This document shows, one piece after another, positions 54,097-64,000 of a DNA stretch of 64,000 nucleotides (its first letter is position 1; each line of letters opens with the position of its first letter). Under the pieces are notes generated by a model. The model was given only the letters and a program-made list of their open reading frames with translations. It was not told where the DNA came from and did not search any database. Source of the DNA: Fragilariopsis cylindrus CCMP1102 (taxonomy: Eukaryota; Bacillariophyta; Bacillariophyceae; Bacillariales; Bacillariaceae); contig FMBT01000297.1 of the NCBI GenBank assembly GCA_900095095.1, positions 496,001 to 560,000 of the forward strand, in the 5' to 3' direction. The position numbers and the translations under genes are program-made.

Positions 54097-56200
54097 TTGA
54101 GAAAGTAGAAGATTCTTTATCATCTTCGAAATTCTACACACTTCGACTTGAACACAGACAGGGGGGAACTACAGCAAAACATTTCGGAGAAGAACGATTT
54201 TTACTATTCCGATCCGATCAGGCTGGAGCTATTGCTAAGATCATCTTCTCGTCAAGTCCTGTAGTAAGCAATGAGGATGAAAATAATAATAATAGTAAAC
54301 ACAATAATAATAATTACGACAGGCAACATCAACAACAATACGCTGGTTCGATTAGAGCGGCAAACGCAACGATTCATCTTATTTTCGTAAAAGATGCGTA
54401 CAGAGGTTTCGATCTTGGTAGTTTTCTGTTTGTTTCGTGTACGAGTTATCTCAAAAAACTATACTGCAAAAAGAAAAAGAATACAATCATATCATCGACT
54501 AGTATCCCCAATAATGATATACCATCAGCATCTATAGTAAAAATTCCAACATCGATTCGATGTCGTTGGACGCCGAAGAAGACGTTACTAGACACAACAA
54601 ATTGGTACATTTCTATGAACATTTAGGATGTTCGATAAATAAAAGAGCAAAGATTACTTTTATCAATAACAATGATCGTGAAACGTATCGAAAAATACCT
54701 ATGAAAACTGATCTCGTCGTTTCATCATCGTCATCATCATCATTATTATCGGGAATCGAAGAAGAAGAAGAAAAGCAGACAAACAATCTCATCACGACGT
54801 CATTTTCTTCTTTCCTACCTGTCGTTCTCATGTCTGCATCAGGAAAACGTGCGCGGTCAGATAACATCATCATGGATTGGTTAATTGTAGAATGCGACGA
54901 TGGTTATTTACAACTTCGTACAACCGATGGAAGAACGTTACAACTAAATCAAGAAGGTCAATGTCAACTTGTTAGTCCACTGAACAATCAAGATAATTAT
55001 AGTAATAGTCGGTTAGATAACAGCTTTCAGTTGCTTAGGGTCTCGGATCTACTCGATAAGGTCCTTTCTGTTAGAAATCAGGAGGGATACGAGGAGGAAG
55101 AAAAATACAACAAACTTCAACAACAACAACGATTGTTTTTGTCGAAAGAAAAAGAGCTATGGATGATTCGATCTTCTATGGACGGATTATTTATGGGTAT
55201 AGGCTACAATGATAACTTGGTGTTTTCCGAGGAGGCATTATTTTGGCAAGTAGATGAGAATTTTCAACTTACCCATACATCCGACTCGCCTGGTAGAAGA
55301 CAGCATCATCGAAGGATGTGGATGAAACAAAGTGTCGAATATGTAACACTTATGCGTGAACGGTATTCTCGATTCGATCTCCATCTTATGACAATTGAGG
55401 AAGCATTAAATTTGACAAAGAATCTACAGGCGAATCCATTCGCTATGTCTGTTGGTAGTAGTTGTACGTGGGGAACTAATTACAACACACACAATACATT
55501 ATCACAGAAAACTCTTTCTTCGGCGCCTTCCTTAAGAACACTTATATTCCATACTGCTGAACTAGCAAGGAAGGAAGGTCATCCTGATTGGGTTCAATTG
55601 GTTGCACTGATTCACGGCCTGGCTGCTGCACTGACGTGTGTTGGTTCGTCGTCGTCTACTATGCTTGCTTCTGGTGAATCATCATCAAACGACGAAGATT
55701 ATGACTGGACGATCTACGTCGACGCTCGTGTTATGGGTTGCAGATCTCCAAGCAATACAACATTTTTGGAATTCCGACATTTGAATCCCGACGAACTTGA
55801 TAGTCGATATAATACACGGATTGGATTGTACCACGAACATGTTGGATTAGAAAATGTATTATTAAGTTGGACATCTAGTGAATACATGACAAGTATGTTG
55901 CAGCATAATAATGTAATGCTCCCGAAAGAAGCATTGGTATTACTAAAACTTTTCCCATTGGTTGATTGGCACTCGCGAGGAAAGCATACCACGATCTCAA
56001 ACGACGATGATGAAGAGTTAAAATCTTTTGTCGCCGATTTTTACGACTTGTGTCAAAGAGCACAATGTAGTATTCTTCCCTCCTCTACGTCTACGGGCAT
56101 AGAAATGAGTGACGAAGAATGCCACAATTTATGGGTGGATCACTATTCACTCATTTCTAGTAAATATGGAATGGGCGATGGCGATATTCTCAAATGGTAG
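53769..56200 (+). CDS. GNAT acetyltransferase fused to a degenerate myo-inositol oxygenase fold
   Basis: The N-terminal third looks like a GNAT N-acetyltransferase: IHLIFVKDAYRGFDLGSFLF matches the acetyl-CoA loop (V-x-x-x-YRG-x-x-LG), and NKLVHFYEHLGC matches motif B. A middle part of unclear fold (DWLIVECDDGYLQLRTTDGR, EALFWQVDENFQLTH) follows. The C-terminal part resembles myo-inositol oxygenase: LIFHTAELARKEGHPDWVQL, LVALIHGLAAAL, YHEHVGLENVLLSWTSSEYM and LKSFVADFYDLCQRA. Of the di-iron ligands, the HD pair reads HG and the SWGHDEY His is lost (SWTSSEY), so oxygenase activity is unlikely. One frame change near 54565 (RCR to LDAEEDVTRH) looks like a missing T. Function is unknown. Confidence 0.72.
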
Positions 56201-56430
56201 TCCTGCCTAGTTGGAACAAATATTCTGCACGTACTACCGTAACAGAATAGAATAGAAGTAGCTAAATTATTTCAGACTTGATTTTAGAGAGTATTTTTCT
56301 TTCTTAAATTCCAGTTCATCTAAAAATTCGACATTATATATGTCCTTTCTAGAATAAATACTGCTTGTAACTCACAAAAACATAGCTCCTCTTTACATAT
56401 CATTATTTGCTGCAGTTCTAGTCTTCAGTG
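56201..56430. other. Short spacer between convergent genes
   Basis: Nothing was recognised in this 230-bp AT-rich spacer. Confidence 0.45.
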
Positions 56431-58278
56431 TCAGTTTGGTGGTGGTGGTGGCGGGGGTGGAGCTGATGGCTCTGGTCCAACTGGAACCAGACCTTGTCCT
56501 GATCCAGTTGTACCACCCATAACCCAAGGATTGTCTTCGTCAGTATCACCAGAATCACCGTAAGCTTTTGACACCCGACCAGCTCCGGACGCTATCATGT
56601 TATTTGAAACTGAGTACATCATATTATTATTGTTATTGTTATTGTTATTACTATTATTGTTATAGGCTGAGGAATAATTCGTTTCCTGATTGGACGACAA
56701 CGTGCTTGCAGTAGTAGTAAAGCCAAGAAGTCGGTTTTCGGCATTCTTGGCATCAAGAGCATTGTGGGGTTGTGTAATACTTGCCAACGCGTCAAGCGCC
56801 GAAAAGCGGTCTTCATTCAAAGCCATCATTGGACCTTTATTGTTGTGTGAAGGAGGCATAGATGATGAGGATCCTGCCGCCGCAAATGACATGCTCGTCA
56901 TTCCTGAGGAAAGTGAATTCATCCCTATATTATCGCTGCCGCTGGGTGTGGGGACTGGCATATGTATATTATGCATATGCGTTTGCATTGTCGGATTGTT
57001 GTTTATATTGTTCATATTGTTCATATTGTTGTTTATTGATTGATTCGGGACTGCTGTCATCGCAGCGAATGGATCCAACGCTGGAGTTGATGTAGCAGGA
57101 GCTACTATAAGGTCTAAAAGACTATTGGGATTGGTAGTGGTATTATTAGAGAAAGTTGATGAAAATGGATCGTTCGGTACGGCAGGTGAAGCTCCATATC
57201 CACCCAATAAATTACCTGTAGCAGCACCACCCATCTGACTATTACTATTGTTAATAGTCGAATTATATTGTTGTACACTCGACGATCCACCAAAATCAAG
57301 CAAATCGACTTCACGAACCGCCGCTGCTGGTCCTGCCACCGTTGGATTGTAGGAATTGTATGAAAACATACCGGCAGCATTATTATTATTATTACTTCTA
57401 CTATTACGTGCAGCTGCCGCCGCTTCGGCCTTTGCTGCATCTGCTTCTGCCTTCAATTCTTCTAGTATAATTTCTTCTTCTGTTTTATATCCCGGTGGTT
57501 TAATATCCTCATCCGAAAATGTATTCAATTTTTTCTGTAAGTTTGCCATTTTAATCATTTCTTCTATCCATGTGCTGCTCCCACCACTGATTTTCCATTT
57601 GCACTGGCATACCCAGCACCCCATCCACCCTCACTCTTTTTTAAATTAGATTGAATACGGATATGTTTTTCTTCTGCAATTTTACGTTTTAATATATGTA
57701 ATCGTACATCATCAGTAACGAATGCAATACCATCATCACCTACTGGTACAAGTGAATCTTGACTAGCACTAGCAGTTCGTATCCGTCGTAATTCATTAAT
57801 ATTACTTAATAATCTACTACTTCTCCAGCTGCATCTCGTATTGGTCCACCCTTATCGACCCACCTCCTTGTAGACTTTGAAAGAATGACATTGCACCACC
57901 CTGTTTTTGTGTCATCAAAACAGTATTGAATTCTAATAGAGCCTTGATATAATCTAATATACCATAGGCATGATTGACAGTCTTTTCTGATCCGTATATT
58001 AACACATGTTTCGTGGTAACTAATGACTTTTGAATAGTTAATGGTGTATGATCCATGGTCGACTACAAACTCTTCCAATTAATTCAAATATTCCATCTAA
58101 TGTCATATCATTATACGTTAAGGAGGCCACTTGATTTAATTCAAAATTGGATAATACCTGTATCCCTTCATCAAATAAAATTGGTCTCAATTGTTTTTCT
58201 GCATTCGTCAATACCGGTGCCATAGTGCTACTGATTGGCAGCAGGAACAGCTGCAGCGACATTATCAAGAAAATCCAT
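56431..58278 (-). CDS. ENTH/epsin-type clathrin adaptor, frame-broken
   Basis: ENTH-type adaptors bind membrane lipids and recruit clathrin during vesicle budding. The N-terminal helical domain reads VLTNAEKQLRPILFDEGIQV, DHTPLTIQKSLVTTKHVLIY, NHAYGILDYIKALLEFNTVL and DKGGPIRDAAGEVV, then LLSNINELRRIR and KRKIAEEKHIRIQSNLKK. The C-terminal tail is disordered and holds adaptor-binding DPF motifs (NDPFSS, LDPFAAM), clathrin-box-like LLDLI and LLDFG, Asn/Met repeats, and ends in a poly-Pro run. Frame changes near 58067, 57860, 57825 and 57585 each look like one missing base; one near 58230 would be an extra base if the start is the ATG at 58278 (otherwise start at the ATG of MAPVL, about 58222). 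Confidence 0.68.
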
Positions 58279-58640
58279 GTCGTGTTCGTCTGACAATAGA
58301 GATGCTTTGTTGTGCTTTCTCAGTGAGTAATTCTATGAACATTTTACCGGTATGGTGGTTTCGCAAATAATGTCAAATGTCAAATCGAACAGCAAATCAA
58401 GGCAGCAATATGCATTGACGAATTCGCCGAAAATGAATGCGAAAAGCGATGACCGCGATTGAAACCTCGTGGGAATGAAAAAGCAGGAGGGCCCAGCGAC
58501 AACAAGGCGACAACTAAACTTTTTAACTTTTGCTTTTATTACAAGAATAATACACACTTTCAACAACAACAACAAAAAGAGAGGGAGACCTTAGCGAAGA
58601 CATATCATATAGAAACGCGTTTTGTTGTATCTTTTCCATT
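58279..58640. promoter_or_regulatory. Divergent promoter spacer
   Basis: This 362-bp interval lies between two divergent start codons and probably contains both promoters. No core element was assigned. Confidence 0.45.
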
Positions 58641-61600
58641 ATGACGACAACATCAGAAAATAAGAATACAGTCACATCATGGAGAGTTCGTGATGCCGCC
58701 GACAATCTGTTGGCCCGTCGTGGACTCCGTTCGACTTCATTGTTTGAATCATTAGTATCATCATCATCACCCAGGAAAACAACAACAAATAATGATGAAG
58801 TCACATGTAATATGACGTTATCAAAATATTTCTTGAAGGTCTAGTCACATATTCTGAAATAGATCCATCTTCATCAAACACTGTACAAGAATGTCAGGCA
58901 AGACTTCGAGGTGATAAAACTTCTGTCGTACATATGGCATTCAATGCTGCAGCGAATGCTGTTCTTGAAAATCTTCACAAGCAGATGATGATGATGACGA
59001 TGATGACAATATGAAAATGACAATGACGAAGAATTACAAGAAAAAAAAAACGTCCACGATTCCATCAATTTTCGAGGATATCATTAGACTACAAGAAATA
59101 AGAACTGCTAGTATGGATCGTGCACATGCAAATAAAGATTTGTCAAAAAGAAAAATAGCCGTGGCGAAGGAACAAGAAGAGGAACGACTACAAAAACCAA
59201 AGCTGCTGCCGCCGCTAGTAGTAGTGAAGGAACAACAAAGACAGCAACCACCGAAATTAAAATTAAAATCAAAACCAGTCGGTGATGGAGAAAAGAAGAA
59301 ACTGAATAATCCTATACCTACAATATCTCAACCAGAAAATATCAAATCACCGGCGGCAGTAGCAGCAGAAGTAGCCGTAGTTGTGGCATCCTCATCATCT
59401 AATCCTACCGACGACCAAAAACAGCAAGATTTGGTAATCAAACAACCGAAAGAAGAAGAAGAAATTCCCATAAAACAAGAACAGCACAATAAAGAACCCA
59501 TATTAGCCGATCCAGATTTAGTTTCGTCTTCTTCTGTAACAACAACAACTGCTACTACCACCAGTAGTAGTAGCGTCGGACCTGTCGCCGTGAAGGACGA
59601 CACCACCAAAAATCTTATACAAACTACTGCCACTGATAATAAAAGTAATGAAAATGACGTTATCCCCCCAAAAGTTGCATCGTCCACTACCATTGATACA
59701 ACGACATCAACGAGTTCTAGTTCCAATACCGGTAAGTTGCCGTCTTTAACTTCAACATCATCATTATCATCCGAAGTAAATAACAATTCTTCTACTACAC
59801 CTACAAACACACCAACAGCAGCACCCAAGTTCAAGTTTACTCGTAATACACCCGCTTCGTCAACATCGGCATTGGAGGCACGACTCACTGGTTCTCGTGC
59901 TGTCTTATGTACGACCGCTAATGTAGCATTCGATTCATTGACACCACCCCTACCCGAATTGGATGTTTTAGAGGTTGCTGATATTCCACAAAATCCGAAC
60001 TTTCGAAGTAGTAATAATAATCAACTACTTCATAATGGAGACGGCAACGACGGCAACGATGCGGTTAATAAAGTAGAACATGTTAATGTAAGGACAGAAA
60101 GAAGCAATGATAGTATCATCGAACAAGATGGTGGTGATAAAACGACTTCCTCCTCCGCGGTTGTACCGAACATGGGTGCCGTAATCATTGAAGCAAAGGC
60201 GCTTGGACAACGTATCGAAACGATTGCTGCGAATGCAGTAAAGCGATCACAGAGACGATTTCGATTCCGAAAAGACAGCATTGTATTCCACAACAAAAGT
60301 TTCCTGTGTAATAATTTAAGCAACACGAATGATTCAGGATTTAGGATTTTAGAGAATCCTTTTGCGTGGAAAGATGAGAAACAAGAACACGAGAAGAACG
60401 GGGGAAAGGTTCTTAATGATGATGATGGAGCAAATGATGGAGATTCGATGGGCGTTAGTGCCATGGAAGTGGACGATAGTCTATCTGTTGTCACTGCCGA
60501 AAACATTCCCCTAGAGAATAGTGAATCATGGGAGAAATCTTGTATTCCTAGGCTACTTTCGATTTTAAAGACTGGAGTAGGAAATGGTATCATATATGAT
60601 GCTATGTGGTCCACTCGTCATGGTCGAATTGCTAATCTCTTCCAAGAAATTTCTTGCAATGAAGAGAATTACGGTCTTCATCTGATAGTGACGATTGATC
60701 CTGACGTTGATCGGTTCACTAAGGAATTCAAAACTATCAACAGTCACTTGAGACTGATGTCGACGGCCGACGAAAAGTCTCTACGGGCGATGCCTTATAA
60801 AGGGAATGCAGAACAACGACGCAGACTTCGCAAAAATTCACACAAGCGACGGGACTATCAGATGCACCATTTCATGTTATCGTTTCATCCTATACCAATT
60901 TCTTAAAGGATTACATTCATTTTTGTCAACACCCTTTGAGGTTGTACTAATGGACGACGGTGCATCAATAATGGCTGCAGCTCATAACGATCCTAATTCA
61001 GCTATACATACTATCTGGGAGGAAGCACTATTTAGCAAGAGTGATCACCAAATGGGACTAGCAGGATCATTCCTCAGAGATTGGGACTATGAAGAAGAGA
61101 GTTCGATGAAGATACACTCAAGGATGTATGGATTGGATTAACAGCTCGCCATCGATTAATAACATCATCGAAATTGCTAATTCAAAACCCAAAAACTCCC
61201 ACCCAGGACATGCTGCCTGTTTCCGGTCTACTTAACTTTGTGGTTCCCCATTTCGCAGAAGCTGTTCGAGAAGAATGGGATAGAAGTCGAATCGGCAACG
61301 ACGACGCCAGTATGAGGCATTTTCAAAAACTTTTAACAAGATCGCTAGTTGTACATGCCCCAAAAGTGGATGATCAGAGTGTATTTAAGCTAGCAATGAA
61401 AACTCTGCAGGGTGACATGGAAGATCCGATTCGATCTAAGGATCCTAAAATTCCAAAAATATCGCTGATGAAAAATTTATTATTGATGGCAAAGTAGCAT
61501 CCTCGCGACGATCTGCTTTGCACTGGCTTGGGCCGGTAGAAGATTCCTGGCTTCGATACGAACTTGGTTCTGCTAACTTTGGACCAATCATAACTGCAAT

Positions 61601-63672
61601 GAAAGCCTCTATTAATTCGGTCATATATGTGAAGAAATTGTTACTGCCTCATCAGTCACTACCGGTGCTACGGGACAAATATTCGGAAATGTGGCTTACA
61701 AATTGGCAGTTCGATGTGGAAGATCTTTTGGTTCAGAGCAGGGTCTTCGTCAGCATCTTTCCACTCATCATGCGCCACCTGGAACATGGCTTTGTCGTAC
61801 GTGTAAGGCTGACTGCGTCACAAGTCAAGCACGAACGCATCATGAACGCTCCTGTGGTCAACCGAGTGCTGGAAGTTGGTCAGCGACTGACGTAGCAGTA
61901 GCTGCCTCTGATGGGGCATCCAAGCGAGGAGTGGGGAAGAAAAAAGTAAAGACGTCAAAAGGGGATGCTGTAAGCAAGGAAGAGAAGGATGCCGACGGAT
62001 CTATTCGAGTACCATCCTATCGAGGTGTATGGGTGGACCAGATAGGAAAGTTTTTTGTCAAAATAAAGGCAGATCGGGTGTGTGGAGAGGGCGGAGGAAC
62101 CTTAAGTTCGAAAAGATTGATGTAGCCGCTAAGAAGTACGATGATTTATTAAAAAGAAGGTAAGGATAAAAGGTGAATTTAATTTTAAGTCAGACGGCAC
62201 CCGAATTATTTACGAGGATGTGTCGACATCTTCTACTGCCAGTCTTGGAGGAGGTTCTGCCAGTGTAATTCCTGCGTTGTCCGTGATCAATATTAACGAC
62301 TTGCCTAAGGATGTGAAACCACTTCTTCGTGACCCTCGTCAGACGTCTCGAACAGGAGGGAACTCAAAAAGACATGTATATGCATACAGAGGAGTCTGTC
62401 GTCAGGCACGGAAGGGACTGGATCGATGGCAATCTCAAATATCATTCCTCGGCGTAAACCATTACTTGGGTACATTCGATTCCGAATGGGATGCTGCAGC
62501 TATTTATGGTGAGAATACGAACCTCTTCTTGTTTAATTTCAATTGAGCCTTCATATTTCATAGTTACTTACTTTCTTGTGATTTAATTCTCTTTTGTTTA
62601 TATCGTAGCTTGGGCGCATCTTATTCTTTATGGGGAAGAAGCGACGCGCCAAGCTCAAAAGGAGGGCGAAGAGGCCGCTGAAGCATACGAACAAGAAAAG
62701 AAAGACATAGCCGCGGGAAAAATACCAGAACCTCCTCCAAAGCCTGAAAAGAAGAAAAAGAAACCACGAAAGAAGAAGGAGATGGAGAAGAAGGATGACG
62801 AAAAAGCGACCGATCAAAAGGACCAAAAGAATAATAGTAATAAGGGGAAAGTAGTTAAAATAAAAGGAAAACCAGGGCGACCAAGAAAACGGCCCATTAC
62901 CGAAGCTCCAGCAGTCAAACAACCTGCAACCAAAAAATTGAAACCAACTCCAGTCAAAGTAACAATTGCTCCCATTCTCGCGAAAAGTGTTGGCAAAGCT
63001 ACCATACTGGCACCAGTCCCGCAATTTGAAGCAATGCATGACGATGAGCTGACACGAGAAGCTGTTATCCGTATCATCGCTGCACGAGATGCAAACTATT
63101 GCATCACTGACGTACCACTTCCAGCACCTATTCATTTTGACTTCAGACCATGTGTTCCGCTACCGTCAAAAACAGATCAAATGGGTGGTGCTATGCTTCT
63201 TGGTATCAACCCGTTCTTGTTTGGTTGGTTTGTTAACAAGCTGTATTTTGGTTCAGATATCGAAAGAAGTAATGCGACTCCTGCTCTTACAGCTGAATTT
63301 GGGCAGGATGGTCTGAATCAACGTTTTCGGAGTCTCGTTCAAGGGAGAACTACAGTTATTGGATGTGCAAGTTCTCGAATGAAACGAGTGTACGCCTCTC
63401 TTGGAATGGGATCTCCGCCACTCGGAGGGCCAATCGGTACAATCGACTGCAACATTGGAGGGAATTCTAAATGCTGTAGCGAAACAGCTGCTTGTATCCG
63501 ATATGTACCAACAGACACTGGGGATTTTCAATTATCTGCTCTCTCTTCTGATTTGATAACAATAAACGGACAAAAGATCACTCCTGAAATGGGTACTTTC
63601 CCTTTGTTCAACGAAGATATTTGTACCATCGGGTCTCGGGTTTTTGTATTTTTATTGCCTAGCGATACATAA
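58641..63672 (+). CDS. Mosaic nuclear protein: SNF2-like, C2H2, AP2, AT-hook and FHA-like regions, frame-broken
   Basis: In order: a short helical N-terminus (SWRVRDAADNLLARRGL, MAFNAAANAVLENLHKQ), a long low-complexity basic/Ser region, and a degenerate SNF2-type ATPase region. In that region GNGIIYDAMWSTRHGRI lies where the Walker A loop should be, and APFHVIVSSYTNFLKDYI with VVLMDDGASIM replaces DEAH. Then come a C2H2-like region (CGRSFGSEQGLRQHLSTHH, WLCRTCKADC), a weak AP2 (SYRGVWVDQIGKFFVKIK) and a clear AP2 domain (VYAYRGVCRQ, LGTFDSEWDAAAIYAWAHLI) spanning the only intron (62509..62608). An AT-hook (GKPGRPRKRP) and a C-terminal FHA-like domain (NEDICTIGSRVFVFLLP) follow. Eight frame changes, all of the one-missing-base kind, lie near 58838, 58993, 60841, 61101, 61467, 61667, 62103 and 62160. 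Sense continues across every one, supporting a single gene, probably chromatin-associated. Confidence 0.68.
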
Positions 63673-63809
63673 TGATTTATTCTTTTAAATCGATTCTAGC
63701 TAGAAGTATTAAATTGCAACTGGTATGTAAACTGATAAAAGGAAATTGTACTTTAGATAGAATATTCTACTATCATACTTGACTAATGTTTGTGATATTT
63801 TTCACTACA

Positions 63810-64000
63810 CTACTCGTCGTCGTCACTATCTTCGTCGCTATCTTCAGCTCGCTTTGAACCGTAGATTTGATCATATTCGATATATTGTTTCAAATCTTCT
63901 GGAGCGACAGAAGGTCTGGTGCCTTTTAAAGACTTTTTGAAGTGCTTCAAAGATATCGGAGGTACGTCGTTGACGCTAATTTCCAATGCTTTCGAGCCCA
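63810..64000 (-). CDS. C-terminus of an AAA ATPase (5' part beyond the window)
   Basis: The frame enters from the right window edge and ends at 63810. The segment VPPISLKHFKKSLKGTRPSV followed by DLKQYIEYDQIYGS resembles the helical C-terminal end of classic AAA ATPases (CDC48/PEX/katanin-type pattern, V-x-x-x-HF-x-x-AL-x-x-x-RPSV). It finishes with an acidic tail EDSDEDSDDDE, as seen in CDC48-type proteins. The ATPase core is outside the window, so the subfamily is not determined. It converges with the mosaic gene. Confidence 0.6.
   Translation of the reverse strand, partial: GSKALEISVNDVPPISLKHFKKSLKGTRPSVAPEDLKQYIEYDQIYGSKRAEDSDEDSDDDE

Overview
The window reads as nuclear DNA of a diatom (stramenopile). 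It is AT-rich, its genes carry short GT-AG introns, and genes on both strands are separated by 0.3-3 kb. Many proteins hold Asn/Asp/Ser/Thr-rich low-complexity tracts. Several begin with a signal peptide followed by Phe in an ASAF-like context, as in diatom plastid import. The gene set also fits a diatom: a bHLH-PAS factor of the RITMO1/bHLH1 type, a gamma-carbonic anhydrase, an SLC4 bicarbonate transporter, an animal/plant-type ionotropic glutamate receptor, and AP2-domain nuclear proteins. No virus-like element, rRNA, tRNA or CRISPR array was recognised.

Layout. 1-1.9 kb: bHLH-PAS factor, cut by the window edge. 2.6-4.0 kb: ERO1-like oxidoreductin. 5.4-6.5 kb: plastid-type DoxX protein, divergent from a gamma-carbonic anhydrase (6.9-8.2 kb). 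9.1-10.0 kb: CKS1/Suc1. 11.4-13.4 kb: glutamate-receptor-like channel. 13.4-16.3 kb: gene-poor. 16.3-17.6 kb: membrane-anchored histidine phosphatase. 18.1-18.9 kb: small two-helix protein. 19.75-25.5 kb: a 1915-residue protein with a catalytically dead HAD fold and five cap-like repeats. 25.8-27.8 kb: mitochondrial-carrier-family protein with an upstream ORF in the same frame. 27.96-28.6 kb: non-autonomous DNA transposon flanked by TTAA. 28.8-31.4 kb: LRR-phytanoyl dioxygenase fusion. 32.6-34.8 kb: sulfotransferase. 35-38.3 kb: three small proteins, two of them plastid-type. 38.7-41.1 kb: RanBP2-type zinc-finger protein. 41.9-43.1 kb: small membrane protein and a MYND protein. 43.5-44.4 kb: possible LIN37-like protein. 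44.8-46.9 kb: SLC4 transporter. 47.3 kb: second small inverted-repeat element. 49.4-50.6 kb: DUF501 protein. 51.2-53.3 kb: TrhO/TSTD2-like rhodanese. 53.8-56.2 kb: GNAT fused to a degenerate myo-inositol oxygenase fold. 56.4-58.3 kb: ENTH-type clathrin adaptor. 58.6-63.7 kb: mosaic nuclear protein (SNF2-like, C2H2, AP2, AT-hook, FHA-like). 63.8 kb to the end: C-terminus of an AAA ATPase.

The genes do not form one pathway. Functional themes are inorganic-carbon handling (gamma-CA, SLC4), plastid-directed proteins of unknown role, and regulation (bHLH-PAS, zinc finger, LIN37-like, the mosaic protein).

The strongest anomaly spans the whole window. About half of the recognisable genes are interrupted by single-base frame changes, nearly always in the direction of one missing base, while neighbouring genes, including one 5.7 kb ORF, have none. 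This may be a consensus-sequence artefact, but its direction bias and gene-by-gene distribution deserve a check. I worked by eye, so intron borders and break positions are approximate to a few bases.
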